Positions 1-10,740 of a stretch of 64,000 nt of DNA are shown in pieces. The stretch covers positions 13,484,379 through 13,548,378 of the forward strand of contig JABAKD010000026.1 in NCBI GenBank assembly GCA_012845835.1, in the 5' to 3' direction. The notes below the pieces were generated by a model. It was not told where the DNA came from. It saw only the letters and a list, made by a program, of their open reading frames with translations, and made no database searches. This DNA is from Undaria pinnatifida (taxonomy: Eukaryota > Sar > Phaeophyceae > Laminariales > Alariaceae). A program made the position numbers and the translations under genes. Position 1 is the first letter of the stretch. Every line of letters begins with the position of its first letter.

Positions 1-200
1 TTTCCGCGCACAGACTGACTAAAATCACCCTGTTGACCTTGCTACAAGCTGCACGGTAGTTGCAAGGGGGGTCGCCGACCTATATCCTTAATGAGGACAC
101 ACAACTAGTAATTCGCGCGATCGGAGTATCACACAACGTACAAATATGAGGTTCGACAAAATATTCGATCTCACAGCTGGAGTGTATTTTAATTTTAATA
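1..200 (+). repeat. C/G-rich dispersed repeat, terminal 200 bp (copy 1)
   Basis: The terminal part of a large dispersed repeat, cut by the window edge. It ends with a conserved run that includes GATCTCACAGCTGGAGTGTA. The same segment recurs at 9868-10070 (+), 17190-17390 (+), 17625-17830 (-), 39993-40190 (+) and 62643-62830 (-), with roughly 90 percent identity by eye. No ORF is conserved in it. Confidence 0.85.
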
Positions 201-204
201 CTAT

Positions 205-855
205 ATAATATAGACTATATGATCGTTCTTTTTTTTTCGGGGATTCGGTCAGGAGTTATCTTCGTCTCGGCTTCTTCAGTATGCGATTCGCGGTACTGGA
301 ATTCTCGGCAAATAGCTTCGTTCGAGCGCCGTCTTCGCGGGGCGGCTCCAACGCCCATCGCCCTGCCGTATCCGTTTCGCGCTTTGACGTGAACGCGGAT
401 AGACGCTGAGCGGGACAATCGAGAAGTGCGCTTTTTTTGTATTTTGGGCGGTATACGCCCGAGCTATTTTTGGATCTTGGCACATGCAGAGGTTGAACGA
501 ATAAATAAAGGACAACATTTCCAATTTGGCGCTATTTCCAAATTGGAGTCATTTCCAAATTGGCATATAAATCCCTTCCTGACGATGCCTTTTTCATGGC
601 CGCCTCCAAACGCTTGCCCTATCGTACCTACTACTGCTGTGTGTCGTTTCCTTTCATTTCAGTGGATCTAATGCTATATAACCAACGAAGGATGTGTCGT
701 GAGTACGATTCTCACCCAGATCATACTTGGCATTCACGAGCGTACGCGCTGGAGACGTTATGGATGGTTATGATAGTTGTTAGTGTTCTCCTGAGTACTA
801 CTAACTGTGCAGTACGTGGAGAGGGGATAGCTCCGGACAGTGCGCATACAAAGTC
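205..855 (+). repeat. Dispersed repeat R1 with internal tRNA-like segment (copy 1)
   Basis: About 640 bp matching 56850-57480 in inverted orientation. Landmarks shared by both copies are a poly-A/T run beside a TATAGTCTA-type motif at one end, and TGGAGAGGGGATA with CTCCGGA at the other. An internal stretch near 655-715 ends in a perfect five-pair T-arm (GTGAG / CTCAC around TACGATT) resembling a tRNA box B, so a tRNA-derived SINE module may lie inside. Short ORFs on both strands (for example 560-976) are poorly conserved between copies and look non-coding. Confidence 0.75.
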
Positions 856-859
856 GGTG

Positions 860-1685
860 ATACTCTGCAACGAACGGATAAAGAGCTATTTTAGATACAC
901 TTACTCAAGTCTCGAATCCCTTGTCCCAACTCTCTCACCGCTTCTAGTTTGTCCTCCGTGTCTACCTTCAGGCTGATTTCTCCCGTCTGCTTGTTGCAAC
1001 AGCTGCCTGCAAACACCAGTCTCGTCTCACGCAGTCCTTATCTAAGCGCTCGTACAATATAACAGATCTCCGGATGAAACCTCCAATAATGCCTCACGGT
1101 AACGTTCGCTGTATTCGAGCTCGGTTCGCAGTCACTCGCGCTCGTGTCAGATCAAGTTCAGGCTCCTTTTTCCCTCGTTTGGTTTTGTGTGTTTTTCGAC
1201 CGAGGCCGTGAGCGGCACGCTTTCTAGACTAATCGGCGTTATACAGACCTAGGCAGCATTCCGCCACGGGGTTTCATGTGACGTCATGTCAATCCGCCGC
1301 AACACCCCCTCAGCACGGCTTCCTAAGAATACCGTGCTAACCGGGCTGCGGATACACTGGAGTAAGAGTGAGGGCTTTTCCCCACACTTAATCGTGTTTC
1401 GAGAACCCTAAGGTTCGAATGAGTGACGTCTACCATTTTCATGGATAGGTGTCTCTACGGGGGTAGGGGCCTTGGGCCTCGCGCTTTTTCGCATTAGGTC
1501 CCAGATCGGTACTGCTGGACTTGCTAGAATTTCCCATCAAGCGCACCAGCTCAAAGCCTATTCTTCATAACTTCCCGGCTTTTCCCGTTAACCTGGGTCG
1601 GCCGAGACCTTGATCTCACTCGCTGGTCGATCTTCGGCCAACGTCTTCTCCCTTTCTCCATCGAACTCCACTTCACGTTCCTCGT
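860..1685. other. No recognisable gene; possible 3' flank of Ty3 element
   Basis: No long ORF. This lies downstream of the integrase tail of the Ty3/gypsy element on the minus strand, so a 3' LTR is expected hereabouts, but I could not find a direct-repeat partner in the 7.9-9.3 kb flank. LTR boundaries are therefore unassigned. Confidence 0.4.
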
Positions 1686-2345
1686 TTACGGGGAACCGGA
1701 TTGCGAATGTCCGGTCCTCCTACCTTTCAGGATTTCACGTTCGTTGAGCTCCTCCCGGTCTCCGTCTGCGTACCGAACCCGCCAGTACGGTAACTTGTGG
1801 TCGAAGACATTTGAAAGATGATGCTTCTTGTTTCCTTCAGCGTCCGCGGGTTTCCTCCAGATCACGGTCCCCACGGGGTGTTGTTTCAACGCATGTTCGC
1901 GGTCGATTCCTTCTCTTTCCTTCTGCATTAGCGTCGAAGTCGGCCTTACCTGGCATTTCGCTCCGTAATACGTTTCCCACAGCGCATGGGAAACGTCCAG
2001 CTGTAAAGGGGTGAAACTGCCTTGTGCCTCCTCTTCGGACAGCCACTGCGACTGTGTGCCATCCACGAATCGTCCCTTGTATCGCCACTTCCAAGCGTTG
2101 CCTTGATCCATCACAGCCTTTCTGTCTATTAGGGTATACATAGGCGACGCTACAATCGACGGCTCCGCTAGTCCGAAGTCAACTCCCCATGCCAGGTGAG
2201 CAAATTCGTCTTCGAAGTCGTGACGAAGGTCGTCCGGACGTATGTGGAACGTCTTGATATTCGCCGCTGACACTCGGCGTCGGCGAATCCTTCGCCCATT
2301 CATCGTGACGATGTAGCTTAATCCTGGTAAGACAACTGCAGTCAC
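1686..2345 (-). pseudogene. Integrase C-terminal tail (SH3-like plus Tudor/agenet-like)
   Basis: A 219-residue open frame that completes the integrase side of the Ty3 polyprotein. The first 35 residues (PGLSYIV ... NIKTFHIRP) resemble the SH3-like end of retroviral-type integrases. Near the C-terminus YWRVRYADGDREEL fits the W-x-V-x-Y-x-DGD-x-E-x-L pattern of Tudor/agenet-like modules, which in some Ty3 elements take the chromodomain position and may direct integration to marked chromatin. The frame is open to its stop but is separated from the integrase core by a frame change at about 2350. The assignment of the tail is inference; its position directly after the DDE core supports it. Confidence 0.6.
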
Positions 2346-2360
2346 CTCCCAAGATCCGGT

Positions 2361-3898
2361 CTAGTGCTCGTGGGCTAGTTTATGATGTATCCCCTCCCTT
2401 GCCATCACAGACTCCGCCTTTTTCCCCAGCACCTTGTCTCTGACAACAACACGGGTTTCCACCAAGACCCGACCGAGTTCAGCATTCCGGCTCTCACCAC
2501 GTTTCTGTCTGTCTTCATGTTTTTTCGATAGAGCCATCCGTACATCCCGTACCTCCTTGTACGCTTGACGTTTGTCGGCCATGTAACTGTGCATCCCGCC
2601 TCTGAATTCACCACCATCTATCTCGGGGTGCGTAGCATCAAGTTGCGTGCGTGCACCACGACCGAAGAAAAGACGGAAGGGAGTTGGCTTCCCCGGTAAG
2701 CGCAGGTCCGGCGTGGTACGATGGACCCACAGTGCCGGCTGCATATACTCGTCCCATCTGCGAGGCCAAGTCTTGCACCGTTCTCCTAGTGCTTCGTGTA
2801 GCCACCCCCGCAGTCTCTCCATCGTCCCCTGTGCGCGTGGATGGTCGACAGACCCATATGCGATGGTCACGTTCAACCATTTGCATAAGCGTTGCATCAC
2901 CTCTGCCGTAAACTTGGATCCCGGAACACTGCGAACATACATCGGTAGCCCAAACGTATGCATCGTTTGGAGCGGTTCCTCGCTTCTCCGAGTGCTTCTT
3001 TCGTGGGGAGCGGGAAGGCGAAAAAGAACTTGCTGGCTGTGTCGAATGCCACCAGTAGAACTTTGTTGCCTGCGTCTGAATTCACGCCCATGCCCTGGAT
3101 GTCGACTTCGAGTACTTCCCCGGGTCGTAGAAACCTCGACGGTAGCATGGCAACCCGTTGACTCGCTGACCGCTTGCGACGTCTGCATCCACACGAGAGG
3201 ACGTAGTCTCTAACGTCCTTGATGAGGGTGAGCCAGCAGAACCAATTACTAATCAAGGCCGTAAATCTCGCCGTCCCCGGATGCCCATAGGTGCTGTGCG
3301 CAAGCGCCATAATCCCTGGAACGATAGATCGGGGAACTGCAAATCGTGGGATCTTTCCCCAAGGTGCTACCCACAAGAGGCCGTTATCATCCAACACATA
3401 TTCGCCACCTCCTGATCCTCGGTTTCCCGCTTCCTGGAGTTCTTTCCGAATCTTGCGCAGTACCATATCTTCGTACTGCCTCTGCATCAGCTGTGGTAAA
3501 TTCTGGAGAATAGCTGTCACCCTCTCCAGCATCAATGGCTGCGACCGCTGGGACCCCCTGGTCTCTTTCCCTGATCCGCTTGAACGGTTGCTGGTGTCCT
3601 TCGGTGGTTCCTCCAACGGATCACGTTGCCGTTTCGGTTTCGAGAGGAGCTCTCTCTGTCCCCTGCGTTTGCGTGGGCGGTCAACCTCCACTGGTGGCTC
3701 AGTAGTAGTGATTGCCTGCGCCGGTGCATTCTCCATCTCCTCCTCCTCAGGTGACGGCGGTTCAGCTGCCCAGACAACTTCCGGTTCCTCGGAAGTGGCC
3801 TTTGCCTGCGATCTCGTGACCGCTCTTGTCACCTCAAAGGCTTGCTGCGAGGTAACCCTCAAACACCATGCAGGCCAATCCTTCCAGTTCCACGACAT
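2361..3898 (-). pseudogene. Ty3/gypsy integrase core, frameshifted
   Basis: Two overlapping minus-strand frames make up the integrase. The upstream one (3898-2897) has the zinc-binding H2 part (HSTYGH) followed by a reduced CGC instead of CxxC, then the first catalytic Asp in VLEVDIQGM. Near 2990 the reading moves to the second frame (3194-2361), which holds VPGSKF where S-D-x-G-x-E-F would be expected and QGTMERL with the catalytic Glu. So the second Asp of the DDE triad is not present at the expected place. The start of the first frame carries a K/R/P/S-rich linker. The frame change plus the lost residue make this a dead integrase. Confidence 0.82.
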
Positions 3899-3904
3899 CT
3901 AGTA

Positions 3905-4830
3905 CCGGTTTTCCCAGTAAGCCTTGAACAGCTAGTAACACTGCTCGTAGCATCGGAGAAGACGTGACATCTGCGATGATGTTTGCCGCTACGGTTTGCT
4001 GACCGTCTGCAGGATCACATGGCGTTCCTGCCTCGTTGTTGTCTTGGCGTAGTCGTTGAAGTGCAACTCTTTAGTTTCTTCCAGACGTGTCGCATCCGCT
4101 GGGTGTGCGATATACCCTTCGGTCGGCTTTGCTCCCATGATGTGAGCGCGGTTCAAAGAGATGATGGGTTCGCTGAACGAATATATCGCTCGCTCTCCGT
4201 TACCTCTCTTCAGGAAGTATGCGCCCCTTCGTCCCAGAAATTCCCCTAATTCCTGAACTGGTTGCTTTATCTTCTCCAACCTCCGCTTCCATACCCGGCT
4301 GACTTCCCTTTTGTTGCAAGGCCTCCCTTGATTCCTACCACAAATGTCCGTTTCCTCCTCCACGGAATCCATACTCGGCTCGCTAGTATCTCCGCTTTGT
4401 CCACGATGTATGACTCTCGTTCCAAAGCGGGGAGAATCTCGTCGTTCCATTCCGTCGTTCGCAGAAGGTTGCCAAAACATTCGAGTATGAAAACGCGTGC
4501 GTCTGAAGCGATGGCAGCTTGGGTTAGGCTACTCGCTCCGGATATTTCCGCCTTCTCCCGTATCCCTTCAAACCTCCTGCAGGCGTCACCGACCACCACG
4601 TCTGGTTTCACCTCTCTTGACATGGTTAGGCATTCCTGCGACCCTGTTGTCACCCTAAGTAGCTTCGCAACGTTGTCGAATCTGTTTGCTCTGATGCATT
4701 CCAGTACTATTCAGTCCTGGTCTACTGCTCCTCTGACCGTCAGCAATCCCTCTGATGCAAGGATGCAGCCTCCCCTCCCACAGTCGAGCATGACCACCCT
4801 AGAAGCTCCGGTGCGATGACAAGCTTGGCC
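3905..4830 (-). pseudogene. C5 cytosine DNA methyltransferase domain inside Ty3 pol
   Basis: Lies between RNase H and integrase. Reading minus-strand frames in order, I see a motif-I-like VVMLDCGRGGC, an acidic residue some 17 residues later as in motif II, then PDVVVGDACRRF where DVVVGGPPCQGF is typical (the catalytic-loop Cys kept, the PP lost), VFILECFGNLL for the ENV motif IV, WIPWRRKRTFVVGI for motif VIII (GVPQRRKRVFIVG type), a FSEP motif like the EP-x-T-I region, and near 4010-3960 DGQQTVAANIIAD, like motif X (GNAV). At least one in-frame stop lies after motif II and there are frame changes near 4270 and 4000. The target-recognition region is short. No single motif is decisive; their order and spacing are. 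It would methylate cytosine in DNA if intact; this copy cannot. Confidence 0.68.
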
Positions 4831-5445
4831 TGTTGAGTATCTGCCTCTGATGGCTCTGCGGGTGTGAGCGCCACGGCTGCAAGTACTGTAACACGTTGAG
4901 TACTAGATCCGTCCACATCTTTCAATCCTAGGGTTTCAAGGTGTACGCCGTCGAGCACTGGCCCCTGAGGTCCTTTGTAAACGTTTGGCAACGACTCGTC
5001 TCCTGGAAAAGAGTCGTCGAAATCTTCGATCACGATGCTCTTGTTCGGTACCCGCGACATGGCGCCTGGGAGATGATGTTGTGTCCCCGGCCTCCACTTC
5101 AAGGTTATGTCGTGCTCCATCAACCTCAGAGCCCAGCGGTGGTATTTCGGTGTGGGAGATTGGCTTTTGAAGCGACAAGTCAACACTGAACAGTCCGTGA
5201 TGAGGTCGCCCCCAAAGATAGGGTTGGAATTTTCTCACCACCCACATGACTGCCATGCATTCACGGTCTGTTGCTGACCTTGTGGAGCCTCCTCTCCACC
5301 ACTTTTTGCTGCCGTACGCGATCACCTTTTCCACTCCTGCGATGCATTGTGTTAGCACCGCTCCTGCTTCTATCTCACTGGCATCGGTGGACAGCGAGAA
5401 CGGTTCTGTCAACACCGGCAGGGCTAGAATTGGAGGTGACGTCAA
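4740..5445 (-). pseudogene. Ty3/gypsy RNase H, frameshifted
   Basis: The first frame (5445 downward) shows STDASEIEAGAVLTQ with the first catalytic Asp, then TDRECMAV with the catalytic Glu, and ends at YLWG. Around 5200 the reading moves to the frame 5186-4740, where ITDCSVL supplies the third acidic residue, followed by PKYHRWALRLMEHDITLKWR, the usual Ty3 RNase H signature (R-W-x-L-x-L-x-x-y-d). The terminal ADALSR motif appears as LPGAMSR, so its Asp is lost. The domain sits directly after RT and before the methyltransferase. One frameshift and one changed acidic residue indicate loss of function. Confidence 0.85.
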
Positions 5446-5483
5446 AGCTTCGATAAGCTCATTAAAATCCTTGTTTTGCTCTT

Positions 5484-6513
5484 CTACCCACGGGACTTCT
5501 CTTTCTTCGCTCTCTTGGTTCTGAACCTTGGATCTCTCAGCAAGTCGGAAATGGGCGCCACCACTGTGCTGTACTGGGGTACGAATTGCCGTAAGTACCC
5601 TGTCATGCCGAGCAACCCTCGCACCTCCTTCACCGTGTTCGGCCTTGACAGCTGCGTGATAGCATAAATGTTGCTCGGGGCTGGCCTGGTACCAAGTCTA
5701 TCCACGATCATGCCGACGACCTCCATGACCGACTGACAGAAATGCAATTTCTGAACATTTACGGTTCAACGTCCTTGCCGTAGACACTCTAACGTTTCTC
5801 GCAGCAGTCCCCATTGATCTTCAAGGGTTTTCGACGGGATGGCGATGTCGTCCAACCAGCTCTTGATTTCCCCATCCTTGACGCTTACCAGTCGCCCTCT
5901 AACGTAGTTGGCAAACGCCGTAGGCACTGTTTTAAACCCGAAGCCGCAGCGAACGTATTCGTACAGCTTCCCGTCAGCGTCTCGAAATGCCGTCAGGTGT
6001 CGATTGTCCTCATGGATCTCGAGCTGTAAGAATCCTGAAGCTAAATCGATGCTGGAGACATACTTCGACCCTTCCATCTCGTCCATAATATGCTGCAAGT
6101 CTCCGAGTCCACCACTCTGAGATTTGAGAAGCGCATTGATACCTCGAAAATCCTGCACAACCCGCACTGTCTGTCCCATCTTTCTTGCGAAGCGTCGAAC
6201 AATTGGCGGCCCACTCGGAAGTTGATTCCCGAATGGATCCATTTTTCTTCAGGAGCTTCACCACCTCAGTCTGAATCATCTCGCGCTGTTCCAGGCTGTA
6301 GTGTGGAATGGGCGCCACGTATGGCTTGACGTTGGGATCTTTGAGCTCCAGTCGCATGGGCACTCCTTTGCACGCTGGTACGCTCTCGGGGTTGACCGCG
6401 AACACGTCGATGTACTCGTTGAGAACGCCCATCAATGTGTCCTTTTCGCTCGGACTGAGCTGTTCGAAGTTGGCCTCTCCCAGGTCCATCGTGGGGGCTT
6501 CGCTCGGAACCAC
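5484..6513 (-). pseudogene. Ty3/gypsy reverse transcriptase, frameshifted
   Basis: Three frames cover the RT. 6513-6240 carries the N-terminal LEQREMIQTEVVKLLKKNGSI, the typical Ty3 entry. 6242-5766 has VVQDFRGIN, SSIDLASGFLQLEI (first catalytic Asp), CGFGFKTVPTAFANYV, and WLDDIAIPS in place of YxDD. 5747-5484 has the connection segment with TVKEVRGLLGMTGYLRQFVP. The Tyr-to-Trp change in the polymerase motif and FGFKTVPTAF in place of FGLKNAPATF are lineage or decay variants. Two frame changes (about 6240 and 5755) break the gene. It would copy element RNA to DNA in the cytoplasmic particle. Confidence 0.92.
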
Positions 6514-6753
6514 TGCGATTTCACGATTTCACCCCCTTTGTTGCTCCGGTGGTCTCCCTTTGTCGTTTTGATCCCCTCGTCCTGTTTTGGGGCTTGTCAG
6601 TTCCTCCGACACCGGGTTTATGAGTGACTTCATGCGTTCCCGATCGTAATTGTTAACAGCGTAAACCGTCGCAATCACCAGCCCCCCCTGGATCTTTACA
6701 TTGTCCTTGGTAGCATTCGACTACTTGGATTGAAGTGGTATACCCGGGAACCA

Positions 6754-7551
6754 TTACTGTGCCCCCCTTGGCACTCCTAGATCCACTCCTACTTTAAGAT
6801 CATAGCGTTTAGTTGATTCTACCACTACGAGCTGCTGTACTTGAGGTTGAGGGCCTTTGACAAAAGCGTCTACCTGGAGGCTGGTATCACCATGACCCTC
6901 AACGTCTTTCGCAATGCGTAGTTTCCAGTGCAAAGTGCCTTCGTCCTCCCAAACAGAGTTTCCTAACTTCATAATCCCCGCCGGGATCTTCGATTCCTCC
7001 AATTCTTCCGGTTCTTGCTCGTCCGTTGACGGTTTCACCGCGCAATAGTGGTCCCATTCGGCACACATCGCTCCTGCCGCGGCCTCTCCGACCTCCTTCG
7101 GGGCGAATGGTACCCACAATGAGGATGGTGTCGGCCGGAAACCCTCCTCACCATCGAAACTGATGATACGTCGATTGTCCGTCATGAACGCGGCTCCAAG
7201 CACCATCGCATACGGAAGTCCTTTCACCCCCCTGAACTTCACACAGAAGATTTGATCGACCGGTGCAAAGATTAGTGGCAGCAAGCACGAGCCTACCAAC
7301 TCCATCGGGGGTGCGGCGCTGTTCTTTGGGTTTGCTGCGCTGAGTAGGCCCTTTCCCGTTGGATTTATCAGCGGCTTTCCCCAATCATCCCGTTCTTCGA
7401 TGGATTCGATGCACTGCCGTGACACGTTGTTTCCTCTGCCCGCCCCAGTATCCACCAACACGGCAACCGGAAGTCGCCGGCTCGAGCTCGTTGCATGCCA
7501 CAATGTTGCATGAACCCAAACCTGTGACGTCTTAGTTTGCAGTGCTCCCAT
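6754..7551 (-). pseudogene. Retropepsin-like aspartic protease region of Ty3 element
   Basis: A 265-residue open frame. LPVAVLVDTGAGRGNN contains the DTGA catalytic motif of a retroviral-type aspartic protease, and about 110 residues later MVLGAAFM fits the I-L-G flap-end motif. Downstream is an acidic linker (EQEPEELEESK) leading toward RT. It lies between the Q/G-rich gag end and RT, the normal order, and would cut the polyprotein. The frame itself is open, but the gag and RT frames on either side are not in phase with it. Confidence 0.78.
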
Positions 7552-7840
7552 TTCCGATCGGTGAGAGGAACTCTCTGAACCCTGGCTGCTGTTGACCAGT
7601 GAACCCGGACTGCTTTTGGCCAGCGAACCCTAGCTGTTGTTGACCAGTGAACCCTGGCTGCTGTTGGCCAGTGAAATCTGACTGCTGTTGGCCAGCAAAC
7701 CCTGGCTGTTGTTGGCCAGCAAACCTTGACTGTTGTTGCTGCGGCGGCCTTGGCACCACCGGACGTCCCCATCGCGATCAAGGGTGCGGTTGTGCTCCTC
7801 TTGCGGTTGTCTGTGGACCCCATCGTCCTCCAATTTCAAA
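7552..7840 (-). pseudogene. Gag/nucleocapsid-end remnant with GQQQ repeats
   Basis: The minus-strand frame 7759-7532 reads a string of eight-residue repeats (FAGQQQPG, FTGQQQSD and variants, about six copies), preceded by Arg/Pro-rich sequence. Position upstream of the protease suggests the end of gag, where low-complexity RNA-binding tails are common. No CCHC knuckle is seen. Identification rests on position only. Confidence 0.45.
7588..7740. repeat. 24-bp minisatellite in gag end
   Basis: About six imperfect copies of a 24-bp unit built on CTGCTGTTGGCCAG. The period is a multiple of three and encodes the GQQQPGFA-type repeats on the minus strand. Confidence 0.8.
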
Positions 7841-7849
7841 CGGTGACGG

Positions 7850-8590
7850 TAGGGAGGGAGCGGACATCTAATTGTCGTTCCTACAGAATATGTCGGTCCT
7901 ACTTCCCCTTGTCCTGCACCATCATGTGAACCCCATCCAACCTGGCCGCCCTGTGGTGGGCCTTCAACCTGGCCGCTCTGTGACGGGCCTCCCTATGGTG
8001 GGCCTCCCCTCTGGAAAGGTGCACCAAAAGCACCCCAAAAAGGTTCCCCTCTTCCTCCCACGTTTTTTCCTCCAATCACTCCTCCCCCCCTCCCCGGGAC
8101 GCCGCCCGTTTCCCTTTGACGAAACCTCTCGCTTTCCTGTCGTGTAGAGTAAGATGAACTCGACAAATTTGTGCAGTACACGACGGACTCGACGACGCAG
8201 TGTTGTATCCGACGAATGGAGCTGTGCAGTAGGAGCTGTGCAATATGCAACGGACTCGATGAGGTTGCGTGGTACACGATGTACTCAACGAAGCTGCGTC
8301 GTATAAGGTGAAGATGGTATCCAACGATGTCGTCTAGAGAGACGAGTGGAGTCCAGGGGATCGATGGAGTCTAGTAACACCAAGTAGTCCTCACCAAACG
8401 GGTAGTGGCTTGGGACAAGGTGGGTGGGAAAAAGGGGTGGTGAAAGATACCGAGTACATGCATATTTACCTTTCTGGTTTGTTGAAAGTTGTCTCTTTAT
8501 CATAATATACATGCAACCCTTCGAAAGCTCTAGTCTTCAATAACAGAGTAACATATGGAATCCCTTAGAGGTATATAAGGCACAACAATG
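7850..8590. other. Low-complexity flank of the Ty3 element, no gene called
   Basis: 7930-8020 has short repeats of a GGCCGCCCTGTGGTGGGCCT kind; 8150-8340 has degenerate repeats built on CGACGGACTCGA and GCTGTGCAGTA. Minus-strand ORFs here (for example 8324-7993) are low-complexity and unrecognised. The 5' LTR of the Ty3 element would be expected in this interval but no copy was found on the other side. Confidence 0.4.
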
Positions 8591-8596
8591 ATTAAT

Positions 8597-8722
8597 ATTA
8601 ATGTATTCTTTACAAACCTCAAAATTCCAACGTACTTATCAAGCTTCCCCTTTATTATTACATTCTTTACAATCCTTGAGATTCCAACGTACTTGTCGAG
8701 CTTCCTCCCTTCCTATTCCAAT
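8597..8722. repeat. Tandem duplication, about 58-bp unit, two copies
   Basis: ATTCTTTACAA ... ATTCCAACGTACTT(A/G)TC(A/G)AGCTTCC occurs twice back to back with a few mismatches. Confidence 0.75.
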
Positions 8723-8759
8723 AAGATAATGTCCCTAAACCATGTTTCTAATTCCGGTA

Positions 8760-9390
8760 AGTTCTTAGCATGACAAAGAGCAGCTATAGAAAGGCTTACA
8801 TTCCCCATACAGAATAAAAAACTAGAACCAGTTTGCAGTATCACTACTCATGAAACACCTGTGAGAGCGACCTTGCAGTGCCTGTACAACCTGCGAAGAC
8901 ACAAAATCCCCATCACAAAGGCCAAAAACAAATTGCCTGCAAAAAAAAACCTTTTCTTGTGGTCGTCTCACAGTATGCAACAAGTGTAGATCAACTAACA
9001 GACGCGAACTCATTTTCAACCTGTATGATGGACGCAAGCACGTTTCCACAGTGATTTATCACGTACGAACTTACTCGAAATCAGTAATGATGATCCTCCT
9101 TTCCCGATGTCCTATTTGTCTCGTTTCTTGAATCTACTTCCTACATTATATACAACTTAGTCAGCCCTTGCTATATGTTTCCAAAATTACCCAGCCCGTA
9201 GATTGCGATTTCGCGCAGTATAAAGACCAATCTGTGTACTATTCTGTACAAGGTACAACAAACATGTATCCCCAACAATAACGTATACATATAATACCCT
9301 AATCTATACTCACGACCGTGCACTGTTTTGACCATATATACAGCAGTAGTAGGTATCGTCTATGTATGAGCAGATTATAGTAAACGCCCC
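8760..9390. other. No recognisable feature
   Basis: AT-rich unique sequence. A 75-codon minus-strand ORF at 8822-9049 has no recognisable motif. I see nothing else. Confidence 0.4.
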
Positions 9391-9394
9391 ACCT

Positions 9395-10075
9395 ACTATC
9401 GAAATCTGCCAGAGTAATAAACACTTCCACGCCCTGGATATCGCCTCGTTATCGTTTCAGAGCCGCCCATGCCGCTGCTGCAATTCCCACCCACCCCCGT
9501 CCCCAACGCCCCCTCCTTGACCGAACACCCGCACCATCGCCTAGACCTAGCACCCCGCGTATAGCCAACCCCTACATCTATGCGACCTAAAGCCCTCCCC
9601 CCCCGCCCCCGCCCCCCCACGCGCCACATTCCCCCTCCCCCACAAGAAATATTTATAGTTTCCACGCCCAAATAGACCTGCCCCACCCATGCCCTTCCCC
9701 CCTTTCCCCCCCTCCCGCCCCACTTTTGATCAAAATCAGGCCCCCACATCCCTAAAAACTCCGCCCTCCTCTCACCGGATATTCGACTTACAGGATTGAC
9801 TTGATAAACTGATGCATTTCCTTCCACAGCTGTCAGATTGTGTCCCCCTCAGAAACAGGTTTTATAGTTTCCACGCACAGACTGCCTAACATCACCCTGT
9901 TGACCCTGGTAGCTACACTGTAGTTGCAAGGGGAGTCGCCGACCTATATCCTTAATGAGGACACACAACCCGTAACACGCGCGATCGGAGTATCACACAC
10001 AGCTTGCAAAGAAAGATGAGCTTTGACAAAATATTCGATCTCACAGATGGAGTGTATTAAAATTTCTGTAATATA
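9395..10075 (+). repeat. C/G-rich dispersed repeat (copy 2)
   Basis: Starts with a block shared with 16728 and with the reverse strand near 18290 (GCCAGAGTAATAAACACTT), then three C-rich tracts, then CCGGATATTCGACTTACAGG and the terminal 200 bp that ends in the GGAGTGTATT motif. It is a shorter relative of the copies at 15.9-18.9 kb and 62.6-64 kb. No conserved ORF; the long C runs are the main base-composition feature. Confidence 0.85.
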
Positions 10076-10125
10076 TCAAGTGCTCAAAGACGGCCCCACG
10101 TGGTAGCATGAGTGACCCAAGAAAT

Positions 10126-10740
10126 TTGGGTGGTTGACGGCAACTTACGCGAGTAGGCTTGTCTGAACACGTCGGCTCTCAGGAGATTTCGACCTACCCG
10201 GGTATGCTTTATTATGCCCCCCTTGAAATTTGTTCGAGTCCCTTACGGACACTATCGTGACGTTTGAAGAGTGGTTTTATATATTATTCGAATTGAAATG
10301 CTAAAAAGGCTGAAAAGGTCAATAAGTTGTGAGATGTTTCGAAACTAGTAGATAAAAACGATAAAGGCAAGTAACCCAAAAAGGGGGGCGGAGGAAACCC
10401 GCTTCCAACCCCCCTCCTTTCCCCCCCTTCCCCCCCCCGCCCCCCTTCCCCCCAGTCCCCCCCCTGCCCTCTTGACCCCCTTTGTTCCCCCCCTCCCCCT
10501 TGGTCCCCTCCTCCCCTTTCCCTTTTTCCCCTCCCTACCCAATAAACAGAAATATGCCACATGCGTCCACACACAAGAAGTATAGTATAATCCTGCGACC
10601 TTGTATACCCTCACCACAAACTCACTTAAACCCCCACTTTCCCCCACCGTAGGTTAAAAAAATGTTACCAAACTTCACACTGCTACGAAAGGCTAATGTA
10701 GCCGTCCAATTGGTGGGAAATTCGGACCCAGAAGATGGAC
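10126..10740. repeat. Left terminal inverted repeat of 5.1-kb element
   Basis: Pairs with 14560-15230 on the opposite strand. Shared landmarks include GATTTCGACC(T/C)ACCCGGGTAT, GTTTCGAAACTAGTAGATAA, and a pyrimidine-rich tract of variable length. Confidence 0.9.

Larger units (their letters stand above)
1686..7850 (-). mobile_element. Degenerate Ty3/gypsy retrotransposon with captured C5 DNA methyltransferase
   Basis: Minus-strand pieces in order are: glycine/glutamine-rich gag end, DTGA aspartic protease, reverse transcriptase, RNase H, a C5 cytosine methyltransferase block, HHCC/DDE integrase and an SH3/Tudor-like tail. RT before integrase is the Ty3/gypsy order. The polyprotein is split among at least nine frames and contains stops, so it is not expressible as one product. 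LTRs, primer-binding site and polypurine tract could not be identified. The methyltransferase between RNase H and integrase is not part of the standard pol; cytosine methyltransferases captured by retrotransposons are known in a few algal and protist lineages. Decay is well advanced: the second integrase Asp is not seen at its expected place and the RNase H terminal motif is altered. Confidence 0.9.

Noticed and set aside
860-9300. LTRs of the Ty3/gypsy element
   Set aside because: No direct repeat could be matched between the two flanks by eye; boundaries left open.
10284-10647. Gly/Arg-rich ORFs in the left inverted repeat
   Set aside because: Reverse translation of C tracts; the right arm does not preserve the frame.
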